Assembly (NCBI GenBank): GCA_045586185.1
Contig: JAZMZV010000101.1
Location: forward strand, 1-17,214
DNA: 17,214 nt
Origin: RUG11551 sp045586185
Lineage (GTDB): Bacteria; Planctomycetota; Planctomycetia; Pirellulales; Thermoguttaceae
Direction of reading: 5' to 3'
In this document: one piece after another, positions 5,930 through 13,421 of the stretch
How the letters are laid out: each line of letters starts with the position of its first letter
Position numbering within the stretch: position 1 is the stretch's first letter
Made by a program: the position numbers and the translations under genes
The notes under the pieces: generated by a model
What the model was told of the DNA's origin: nothing
The model's database searches: none
Seen by the model: only the letters and a program-made list of their open reading frames with translations

Positions 5930-8900
5930 TCATTTATCTTCCAAAATCACTCTAAATCCAACGTCGAAGACGCGCTGCCAGGCGGGGTACGAACGCGAGG
6001 CGTGAACGGCGGCTCGGTACGGGCGGTCGTACCACGATCCGCCTTTGACGATAAATCGCCCGGCTGCGTCTGTTGAGATTGTCCATTCTGCAACGTTGCC
6101 GTGGACGTCGTAAACGCCCCAGTCGTTGGGACGATACGAGCCGGGCGTCGTCGTTAAAACGGATCCATCGTTAAAGCGTTTGTCGGCGGGAATCCAGTCG
6201 TCGAATTCCGGCATGGATCCGTATTTCTGGTCGACGGTGTACGGGTTTGTCGGGAAGTTTCTCATCGCTGCGTCCGACAGGTTCGCGAACGGGCTGAAAT
6301 CGGAATCGAGCGTTCCGTAGAAGAACGGCGTCGACTTCCCTGCTCTTGCCGCCCATTCCCATTGGGTCTGCGTCGGCAGTTTACAGGTCAGATTGGCGGT
6401 TGAAGCGTCGGCGGCAAGCTGTTTGGTCAGCCAGTCGCAAAACGCCTGCGCGGACTGCTGCGTCACGCGGCAGACGGGTTGATTGGGTTTGTTCATCGGA
6501 TAGCCATGAATCCCAAACTGATAGCAGTGCTTCGATTCAACGCGGCTGTCGTGCGTCGGGTCGAACGCGGCAAACTGATCGTTGCGAATCTCTTTGGCGC
6601 TTATCCAGAACGGCTTTTCGATTCTCGTTACAACGCCGTTGACGGTGTACGTTCCTGCTGGAATGCGGACGAATTCCAATTCCTGACCGTTGGGCAGCGT
6701 TACAACTTTCGTTTCCGGCTTGTAGTCCTGCGGGAACAGCTCGACAACCAGTTCCGGCTTCTGGTCGGCGTCCTGAAGCTGCTGAGCAGGCAGAATCGGC
6801 GCGCCGGTTTCGATGTCCGTCTTGTAAATCTCCTCAGCGTCGTGCGGGTCAAGGTTTCCGTACAGCTGCGCCAGTTCCACGCGCCGTTGACGCTGAGCGC
6901 CCGGGTTCTTCGTCGCTTCTGTCCACGTGCCGTGATACGGGCAGTTGAGGTCAATCCACGTCAGAATTCTGTCCCACGCCTGATCCGACAGACGAACCCC
7001 ATGATGCCCGGCGCGAAGAATCTGAACCAGTTCCGTCGTGTCGGCGGAGAACTCTTTCGGTTCCAGCAGGTGCATGTCCGATTCAATTCCAGACCGGCGG
7101 ACGTATTTCTGAAGGTTGTAGTATCCAACGGAAAAATGCGTATTGCGCTGAATGTGCCCCGTCCCGTTTCCTGACTGAATGGAATGGTAGTTTTGAACAA
7201 AGACGCCGCCGCGAAGGTCGATTAAGTTGCGAGTTGCGAGTTGCGAGTTGCGAGATTGATCCGAACCGTCATGACATGCTAAACAATACTTGTCGATAAT
7301 CGGCTGAACTTCCCGGGCGTAAGAGAACCCGCGGCGGTCGCCGTACCAGGGCTGAATTTCCGCCGGCTTGGCAGTGAACCCGACAGACGTTTTGGGAATC
7401 GCCGCCTGATTCAGGTCTTCGTGACAGCCGTTGCACTGTAACAGTTCGCCCGGCATCGCGGTAAACCAGGAACGCATCAGCTGGAGCGACTGCCCGGACT
7501 CGTCCAGCGGCTGAATCGCAATGGGCGTGTTGGCGGGAATGCGGAATCGAGCGGAGCCGTCCGGATTGACGGGAACCGTTCCCATGACTTCTTTGATGTC
7601 CCACGGGCCGTCCACGCCGACGATGCCCATCAGCCCGCCCATGTTCTGATATGAAAAATGGTACGTGAACAGACGCAGGCTCTTCACAGTCCCACGGGGA
7701 ACGTCCTTCAAGCCGGGGCCGTTGTAGATGTCGGCGATATAAACTTCGGCGTCCTTGCGCGACAGGTTGACTCTGTCCTGAATCAAATTCGGGCGCTCGC
7801 GCTTCATCAGCGGGAACGGCTCCAGAAGAGCGTAGTCGTCGTCCTCGTACAGGAGCGTCATGTTGTCAAAGACGTCCACCAGATACAAGCCCCATTTGGA
7901 CTGCGGCGTCGGCTTGCAGGAAACGATAAAATACTTGTCCGACAGCGGGAACGGATGAAGGAACTTCGGCCAGGAATTCTTAACCAATCCGTCTTTGATA
8001 ATCGGTTCGACTTTCTTGCCGTATCCGGGAATGCGCTGAATGCAGCCGTCCGCCTCGTTTCGACCCAAAGCCGGGTCAAACAGGCACAATTCGCCGGCGC
8101 GGTGGGAATCGTGATGTCCGGTAATGACGGAAACGATCATCGAGCGTTCGCCGGGAATGGGGCGGGAATACCAGAACGAATTGGGCCAGTACGAGTTGCT
8201 GTTGTAGTACGACAGCTGACCCGTCCCGTCGGGATTGCACTGGAACAGCTGGCGCGAGTTGCTGTGCGGCAAGTCGGCGTATTCCCATCGCTGGTACAGA
8301 ATGCGTCCGTTATTCAAAACCGCCGGGTTCCAGGAATGTTCCTGATCGAACGCCAGCTGACGTTTCGCCGTCCCGTCGCCGTTCATTAAAAACAGCGTTG
8401 CGATATGTGACGAGCCGTAAACGCACGGAACGCCCGCCATGATCGCCGTTGACGTATAGATAATTCTGCCGTCGGGCAAGTAACATCCGTCGTAAGAGTC
8501 GATGTCGGCTTCGTCGGCGGTGAGTTCCTTCGGCGCGGACTTGCCGTCCAGATTGAACTCAAAGACCTGCCAGCGTCCGTTCTCTCCAATGGACGAGAAC
8601 AGGATTTTGTCGGCGTCCCAGTTCAAATCGACGTCCCCGACGAAAACCGGCTTTTCCGGCTTGTAGACGACCGGGACTTTCGACCAGTCCAGAGCCGTCG
8701 ACGCTCCCTTTACCGGGATTCGGACAATCGCGTCGTCAAAACCGCTTTTTGGAAGCGAGGAATTGCTTTCCCAGTTGCACGGCAAGCCCATTCGTGGGGA
8801 TTTATACGACCGCTTGACAACCAGCAGCTCGGAAAAATCGTTGAGCAGAGGGTTCGACAGCGTCGCCTCGCGCTGAAGCTGGTCGAACCGGGCGATAATA

Positions 8901-9940
8901 TCATTCAGCGACACAGAAACGGATTCCGGCAGCGGCTTTCCATAGCTCGAAATTACCGTCGGCAGAATCTTTGACAAGTCCTTTTCGATGGAATCCAGCC
9001 TCGCCATGTAATCCGTTGACTCGTACTCGTCCGGATAGGAGTCGTACAGGTCGTTGAGCGCTAGACGCAGCGCCGCCGTTCTGCGAGGCAGCGCGCCCGT
9101 TACGCGATCTATGTACTTGGCTTTCATTTCCTCCTGGATTCTTTTTGCCGCCTCGATTTTCTCAGCGCTCCACGCCTTGTACTGTTCCGGGGTCGGGAAA
9201 AGCGACTGCGCTGTTTCCGGCGTCGTCAAAGCGAGCAGTTCCACAACGGAGCACCAGTCTTTTGCCGTCGAATTCGCCTTGGCTGGCGTCCCGGCGTTGG
9301 CGGGATATGTGTTCCAGATTCTAAACGTAACGGTATCAAAGGCGATGTTGGAACTGACCGGCATCGTCGTCAAATACGGTCCGGAATTGCAGCCGATAAT
9401 CTTGTCGCCCGAGGAAATCGTGAGCGTATAACCCTCGGAATTGGACAGAACAATCTCGAAATCCTGATTGGCGCGCTGATCGGAATTGGACGTGCAGACG
9501 CCGACCCGTTCCAGCTTGACCGCCTTGGGAAGACGGTAGGATATTGTTGCGGGAAGTTGCGAGTTGCGAGTTGCGAGTTGCGAGTCAGGTTTATCAGAGC
9601 GACCAGCGGGAGCGGTTTTTGTCGTTTCGCGCGGTAGCGCGGACTGGCTCCCCGCCACGGGGCCGCCTGCCCAGACGCGACCGTCGCCAACCCAAACGCC
9701 TGCTGAACCGTCCGTCAGCAACGGGTTCTGCTCCGGATTGGAAAGAGTACTGGAAACCAGCTTGACGTTCGGCGTCGCCAGCGCGTTGACCGGCGTCATT
9801 TCGATAATCCGGTCGTTAATCTGAGTATGCCCGTCGACGTCGCCCGAGAACGCTTCCTCTTGCCGCGTTTCCGTCTGACCGAACGCCAGACCAGCCGTTA
9901 GCGTCAAAATAATCGTTAGGAGAATATGAGTAGTCTTCAT
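5930..9940 (-). CDS. Exported HZS-alpha-like beta-propeller protein with two haem c motifs and a SUMF1 domain
   Basis: The protein has 1336 residues. I start at the ATG at 9940, which opens a signal peptide (MKTTHILLTIILTLTAGLAFG). The longer frame from 10009 starts inside the promoter -10 and only reads a heptamer array. Residues about 132-215 resemble a discoidin-type fold. About 430-640 carry propeller-like repeats (CYLPDGRIIYTST, PAVLNNGRILYQRW), as in the hydrazine synthase alpha-subunit family. Two CxxCH haem c motifs follow, Cys836/Cys839/His840 (CNGCH) and Cys886/Cys889/His890 (CLACH). About 1080-1334 form a formylglycine-enzyme-like module (IPAGTYTV, LPTQTQWEWAARAG, NVAEWT, VKGGSW to VGFRV). 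No cysteine lies between GGSW and GFRV, so it is unlikely to be a copper-dependent sulfatase-activating enzyme. Function is unknown; an extracytoplasmic redox or assembly role is inferred. Residues about 92-131 and 894-903 are repeat-encoded. No Shine-Dalgarno precedes the ATG. Confidence 0.85.
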   Translation of the reverse strand: MKTTHILLTIILTLTAGLAFGQTETRQEEAFSGDVDGHTQINDRIIEMTPVNALATPNVKLVSSTLSNPEQNPLLTDGSAGVWVGDGRVWAGGPVAGSQSALPRETTKTAPAGRSDKPDSQLATRNSQLPATISYRLPKAVKLERVGVCTSNSDQRANQDFEIVLSNSEGYTLTISSGDKIIGCNSGPYLTTMPVSSNIAFDTVTFRIWNTYPANAGTPAKANSTAKDWCSVVELLALTTPETAQSLFPTPEQYKAWSAEKIEAAKRIQEEMKAKYIDRVTGALPRRTAALRLALNDLYDSYPDEYESTDYMARLDSIEKDLSKILPTVISSYGKPLPESVSVSLNDIIARFDQLQREATLSNPLLNDFSELLVVKRSYKSPRMGLPCNWESNSSLPKSGFDDAIVRIPVKGASTALDWSKVPVVYKPEKPVFVGDVDLNWDADKILFSSIGENGRWQVFEFNLDGKSAPKELTADEADIDSYDGCYLPDGRIIYTSTAIMAGVPCVYGSSHIATLFLMNGDGTAKRQLAFDQEHSWNPAVLNNGRILYQRWEYADLPHSNSRQLFQCNPDGTGQLSYYNSNSYWPNSFWYSRPIPGERSMIVSVITGHHDSHRAGELCLFDPALGRNEADGCIQRIPGYGKKVEPIIKDGLVKNSWPKFLHPFPLSDKYFIVSCKPTPQSKWGLYLVDVFDNMTLLYEDDDYALLEPFPLMKRERPNLIQDRVNLSRKDAEVYIADIYNGPGLKDVPRGTVKSLRLFTYHFSYQNMGGLMGIVGVDGPWDIKEVMGTVPVNPDGSARFRIPANTPIAIQPLDESGQSLQLMRSWFTAMPGELLQCNGCHEDLNQAAIPKTSVGFTAKPAEIQPWYGDRRGFSYAREVQPIIDKYCLACHDGSDQSRNSQLATRNLIDLRGGVFVQNYHSIQSGNGTGHIQRNTHFSVGYYNLQKYVRRSGIESDMHLLEPKEFSADTTELVQILRAGHHGVRLSDQAWDRILTWIDLNCPYHGTWTEATKNPGAQRQRRVELAQLYGNLDPHDAEEIYKTDIETGAPILPAQQLQDADQKPELVVELFPQDYKPETKVVTLPNGQELEFVRIPAGTYTVNGVVTRIEKPFWISAKEIRNDQFAAFDPTHDSRVESKHCYQFGIHGYPMNKPNQPVCRVTQQSAQAFCDWLTKQLAADASTANLTCKLPTQTQWEWAARAGKSTPFFYGTLDSDFSPFANLSDAAMRNFPTNPYTVDQKYGSMPEFDDWIPADKRFNDGSVLTTTPGSYRPNDWGVYDVHGNVAEWTISTDAAGRFIVKGGSWYDRPYRAAVHASRSYPAWQRVFDVGFRVILEDK
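7225..7254. repeat. Heptanucleotide array, unit GAGTTGC, beside the second haem motif
   Basis: A 30-bp array (AGTTGC, three GAGTTGC, GAG) codes for SRNSQLATRN on the minus strand, beginning about four residues after the CLACH haem-binding motif of the di-haem protein. Confidence 0.92.
9555..9584. repeat. Heptanucleotide array, unit GAGTTGC, in the N-terminal region of the di-haem protein
   Basis: It has the same 30-bp form as 7225-7254, coding for SQLATRNSQL on the minus strand. It is followed after 12 bases by a family C element, the same order as at 3373-3259 (read on the minus strand). Confidence 0.92.
9597..9667 (+). repeat. Family C repeat (copy 4) with a different terminal hairpin, translated
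   Basis: The left arm GAGCGACCAGCGGGAGCG and the start of the right arm (CGCGCGGTAGCGCGGACTGG) match the other copies. The middle is 13 bases and differs, and the usual terminal GCGGC / GCCGC hairpin is replaced by CCCC-GCCAC-GGGG. On the minus strand it codes for GGPVAGSQSALPRETTKTAP within the di-haem protein. Confidence 0.88.
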
Positions 9941-9948
9941 GGTACTGT

Positions 9949-9983
9949 TAGGGAGTAGGGAATAGGGAATGGGGAGTAGGGAA
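9949..9983. repeat. Heptanucleotide array, unit TAGGGAA, in the leader of the di-haem gene
   Basis: Five tandem units (TAGGGAG, TAGGGAA, TAGGGAA, TGGGGAG, TAGGGAA) lie between the promoter and the ATG at 9940, occupying the place where a ribosome binding site would normally be. Read through on the minus strand they give the spurious peptide YSLLPIPYSLLPNS. Confidence 0.9.
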
Positions 9984-10007
9984 TATGTTTCCGTAATTCC
10001 TACATTC

Positions 10008-10036
10008 ATTTTAGTCTAAATTCCGAACAAAGTCAA
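10008..10036 (-). promoter_or_regulatory. Strong sigma70-type promoter of the di-haem gene
   Basis: On the minus strand, TTGACT (10031-10036) and TAAAAT (10008-10013) are separated by 17 bases. Transcription would begin near 10001, giving a leader of about 60 bases. This rules out the upstream ATG at 10009 as the translation start. Confidence 0.8.
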
Positions 10037-10099
10037 CCATCGTTCAAATATCATTTTGCGACAGGGCAAAAGAGGGGAATCAGAATCTGAGGATCTAAT

Positions 10100-10149
10100 A
10101 AAAAAAGAGGAGCAAGGAGTTACGCGTTCGTAATCCCAGTTCCTCTTTT
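10100..10149 (-). terminator. Intrinsic terminator of the ABC transporter operon
   Basis: On the minus strand, AAAAGAGGA (10149-10141) pairs with TCCTCTTTT (10111-10103). There is an inner stem between GGATTACG and CGTAACTCC, and a run of seven T residues at 10106-10100. It starts 18 bases after the permease stop codon. Confidence 0.85.
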
Positions 10150-10166
10150 CTGACTTCTCGTTATAT

Positions 10167-13100
10167 TTATCGTTCGCCAGCCAGGAGTTTAGACGGTTCT
10201 TCCCGCGCGGCGGAGAACGCTGTCCAGACGGCGGCGAGGAGGCACAACCCCAACGTCAGGGCAAATCCGAATCCGAGCTTTTCCCACGGGAACGTCAGCG
10301 GGACGTTGACCGCTCCGAACGCGCCGGTTGACGAAACGCCAATCGAGCACCAGGCGGCTATCGTGCCCAGCGCGAAGCTGACAAAGCACGATACCAGCGC
10401 CAGCAAAAGCGATTCGGCGAAGATCATTCGCACGGTCTGGAATCGCGTCAGGGAGATGGACCGTAACAGCCCAATTTCCCAACGGCGGGTTCTGACCGAC
10501 GCGACCATCGTATTGACAACCGCGATGGAACTGATAATCAAAATCATCAACGGCATTTTCGCCATCGCTTCGATAACGGAATCCGCCCGGGAGTTGAGAA
10601 ACGCGTTGAGCGATTCGATCGTCGACACCTTGGCGAAGCCCTTGGAAGAAATAACTTGGGAGTTCTGGTCAGGAAGCGTAACTGCGCTCGCATCGCTCGC
10701 TCCGTTACCGCCTTTCAATGTATCGCTGCTCTCAACGGCGATTTGCGTCATCGCATAGTTGAGAGCGTTGTAGTCCAGTTCGGAATCCTTCTTTTCGTCA
10801 AACCAGAAGAACCGGTTGCGGTCTTCCTGCGGCGTGCTGAAAGCGTCCCAGACGATATTGTCCCGGCAGAAAATCAGCCCGCCGCGACCTTGACGGAAGC
10901 GCAGACCGGACGTCTTGACCATCCACTGGTAGCCCGTATAGGACAGAACGCCGGCGATTTCAAACTTGACCGTTTTGGCTTTGCCGCTGTCGTCTTTGAC
11001 TTCGCCGGGATTGCTGACGCCTGTCATGGACGTCGTCCCGATGGTTTTCGGCAGTCCGCCGAACGTGCCGCGGCCGCTGGTCGGGTCGGGAACGATGAAT
11101 TCCAGCTCGTCGCCCACGTGAAGGTTGAGCGGCTGAGCAAAGGCGTCAATTACCAGACAGTAGTTTTTCTCCGTCGAGTTAAGTTTTGTAACAACGTCTT
11201 TGAGCGTCCCTTCTGCCAGCGGGAACTTCAACATCGGGTTGGAGCCTTCAAACGCCTTGGCAACGTCAACGCCCATGATAACCATGTTGTCGTTCATGCC
11301 AAAGGCGTTTTTGCGCGGGTCGCCCGGCTTTTCGGGGTCGTACTTCGGGTCAAGTTTTTTGAGCGTTTCCGTCGTGAATTTGGCGTGTTCCACCTGCAGA
11401 GCCATAAACCGGTCCGGGTCGACCGCCTTGCACGCCTTGACTTTTTCGATGTCGGCGTCTGAAATTCCCTTCGGGAAAAATGCGACGAGGGCTTCCGGCA
11501 TGTCGTGCGTTGGGGTAAACGGAACGAGCATCGAATAGCCCCAAATCTCAAAGAAGCAGTACAGCCCCAGCCCGACGCTGATGCTGATAACGGTTCCCAC
11601 GGATCGCCACAGCGAACGGGTCAGCTGTCCGTGCAGAAAGACGGACGGAATCCCGAAAATCGCGCTGGCGATCGGGGTGAAGATCTTTTCGGAAATGATA
11701 ATCAGCGCTGGAATGAGCAGCAGGAACCCGATGGACATCAAGACCAGACCCAACCCGCCGTAAAGCGTCTTTTGCAGCGCGCCGGAGACGATGTTTCCGT
11801 AGACAATCAACGGGGTTACGGACGACAGAACCAATCCGCCGACCGCCGACCGCCACGCCCAGCTATGGGGCGGGATAAACTGCGATTCCTGCAGCGCGTC
11901 AATCGGTTTTGTATGAGCCGCTCTGAATGCCGGGATTATACTTGCCAGCAGCGCGCCGCCGATTGAACACAGGAACGTCAAGCCAACGCAAAGCCCGCTG
12001 AGTGTAACGCCAGAGTTGTTCCCGTTGAAAACCTGACTTGTCCAGAGCAAACCGTATCCGGCAACCAAGCCGCCGATTCCGCCCAAAACGCCGAGCAGAA
12101 CAGCTTCGCCGACGATGAGGAAGAAAATCTGTCCGCTGCTCAATCCAATGCAGCGCAGCAACGCCAGCTGGCGCGTCCGTTCGTTCACGCCCATGGACAA
12201 CGTCGTGAAAATAATAAACGTCGCGGCAACCAGAACCAGCCCGATGCTGGCGTACGCCTGTTTCAAAATGGAACTTGCAGTCTGGTTTTCCGTCAGAGCG
12301 GTGCGAACGTCGTTGACGTCCTGAAACATCAGGGGGGATTCCTTCTCCGCAAAGATTTTCTCGTACTTTTCGCGGAACGCTTTGACGTCCGTACCCTCTT
12401 TGAGTTTGATATAAACCAGATCGGTTCTCGGGTCGCAGTCCGCCAGTTTAGCCGCCGCGCCGAGAGGAACGTAGATCGCGCCTTGCGTAATTTGGACGGG
12501 TTTGGGCGTTGTATCCACCTTGACCGCGCCGGGAGCGCCGCGCTGAATGGGCGCGGAACCGCTCATGCCCTGCTGAAACACGCCGACGATTTTCGCCTTA
12601 TTTTCAACGCCGTTATAGTAGAATTGGACAATCGAACCGACTTCCGCCTTGCGTTTGTCTTTGTCGCCCATGGGGCGCATTTGCTTCATCGCAGACGACC
12701 CGACAACGCATTCCAAAACGTCCTGCGAGTCTTTCGGATAGCCTGTTATAACCGTGTCGAACCAGCGACCGTCTTCCAATTTGAACGGACTCTCTGTCGT
12801 ATTGATTCCCACGACCAGAGCTGACCCCATCGGCGTTCCCATGCCTTGACGAATTCTGTCGTAGACGGAAAAGTTCTCGTCCGCCAGAGCCGACTGAACG
12901 CCAAAACACTGCATAGCGGTGTCGACGGAAACGACGTCCTCGTCGTTGCGAAGCATGGCGATAATCTGCGGCGTCAACGGGCTGAGCGCTCTCATATTGG
13001 GACGTCCGCCGCCCATTCCTCCACCGAATCCGCCCATGCCGCCCATGCCTTCAGGACGTCCGCCTTCAGGCTTGCCTTCGCCGGGCGCTTTATCTGGGTT

Positions 13101-13409
13101 AGGCTTTTCTCCCATGGCGCCGGGCATACCGCCGGGACGTCCGCCCATGCCGGGTCGTCCGCCGCGCATGCCTCCTCTGCCCATTCCGCCGCCGGATCCG
13201 CCTGCCATTCCCGCCGGAGGCGAAAGGACAAGCTGATACGCGCCGAGGTAATTTTCAGCCGTGTCACGCTTTTGAGCGGAGATCTGGTCAAAGTTGCCGA
13301 TAATCCAGACGGACATGCAGGACGTTGCGATAATCGCCAGCAGAGCCAACGCCAGCCGAACGCGATGGACGCACGCCTCGCGAAAAATCAGTTTACAAAA
13401 CAGTTGCAT
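10167..13409 (-). CDS. ABC transporter permease, double FtsX/MacB type
   Basis: The 1080-residue membrane protein partners the ATPase at 13422-14102, probably moving a lipid, lipoprotein or peptide from the inner membrane or coupling ATP hydrolysis to a periplasmic task. An N-terminal helix (about 18-37) is followed by a large extracytoplasmic part. The first FtsX domain is at about 375-505 (IIFTTLSMGVNERTRQLALL, then ASIIPAFRAAHTKPIDAL). More helices and a second periplasmic domain follow, then a C-terminal FtsX domain at about 940-1080 (VVNTMVASVRTRRWEIGLL, ending REEPSKLLAGER). This is about twice the length of an ordinary MacB/LolC permease. Residues 66-138 are a Gly/Met/Arg/Pro low-complexity stretch (GGMGRGGMRGGRPGMGG), which is odd for the family. 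Residues about 900-912 (KGGNGASDASAVT) are encoded by a 37-bp repeat. The ATG follows an AGGGGAG ribosome binding site in the 12-bp gap after the ATPase gene, so the two are co-transcribed. The cargo is unknown. Confidence 0.88.
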   Translation of the reverse strand: MQLFCKLIFREACVHRVRLALALLAIIATSCMSVWIIGNFDQISAQKRDTAENYLGAYQLVLSPPAGMAGGSGGGMGRGGMRGGRPGMGGRPGGMPGAMGEKPNPDKAPGEGKPEGGRPEGMGGMGGFGGGMGGGRPNMRALSPLTPQIIAMLRNDEDVVSVDTAMQCFGVQSALADENFSVYDRIRQGMGTPMGSALVVGINTTESPFKLEDGRWFDTVITGYPKDSQDVLECVVGSSAMKQMRPMGDKDKRKAEVGSIVQFYYNGVENKAKIVGVFQQGMSGSAPIQRGAPGAVKVDTTPKPVQITQGAIYVPLGAAAKLADCDPRTDLVYIKLKEGTDVKAFREKYEKIFAEKESPLMFQDVNDVRTALTENQTASSILKQAYASIGLVLVAATFIIFTTLSMGVNERTRQLALLRCIGLSSGQIFFLIVGEAVLLGVLGGIGGLVAGYGLLWTSQVFNGNNSGVTLSGLCVGLTFLCSIGGALLASIIPAFRAAHTKPIDALQESQFIPPHSWAWRSAVGGLVLSSVTPLIVYGNIVSGALQKTLYGGLGLVLMSIGFLLLIPALIIISEKIFTPIASAIFGIPSVFLHGQLTRSLWRSVGTVISISVGLGLYCFFEIWGYSMLVPFTPTHDMPEALVAFFPKGISDADIEKVKACKAVDPDRFMALQVEHAKFTTETLKKLDPKYDPEKPGDPRKNAFGMNDNMVIMGVDVAKAFEGSNPMLKFPLAEGTLKDVVTKLNSTEKNYCLVIDAFAQPLNLHVGDELEFIVPDPTSGRGTFGGLPKTIGTTSMTGVSNPGEVKDDSGKAKTVKFEIAGVLSYTGYQWMVKTSGLRFRQGRGGLIFCRDNIVWDAFSTPQEDRNRFFWFDEKKDSELDYNALNYAMTQIAVESSDTLKGGNGASDASAVTLPDQNSQVISSKGFAKVSTIESLNAFLNSRADSVIEAMAKMPLMILIISSIAVVNTMVASVRTRRWEIGLLRSISLTRFQTVRMIFAESLLLALVSCFVSFALGTIAAWCSIGVSSTGAFGAVNVPLTFPWEKLGFGFALTLGLCLLAAVWTAFSAAREEPSKLLAGER
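10676..10712 (-). repeat. 37-bp element (family A, copy 3) translated within the permease
   Basis: It is exactly 37 bases with ends GGCGGTAACGG and GCAGTTACGC. The core is altered (GAGCGAGCGATGCGAGCG instead of GAGCGACCAGCGGGAGCG). It codes for GGNGASDASAVT in the second extracytoplasmic domain. It is in a frame where the usual TGA of the left flank is read as TTG-AAA. Confidence 0.9.
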
Positions 13410-13421
13410 GGCAGTCTCCCC

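Noticed and set aside
9941..10009. Extended N-terminus of the di-haem protein from 10009
   Set aside because: The start codon overlaps the promoter -10, and the extra residues only translate the heptamer array, placing a signal peptide internally.
10656..11966. Plus-strand open frames opposite the ABC permease
   Set aside because: The permease frame has clear FtsX domains and membrane segments; the opposite frames are rich in Arg/Pro/Ala and show no motif or ribosome binding site.
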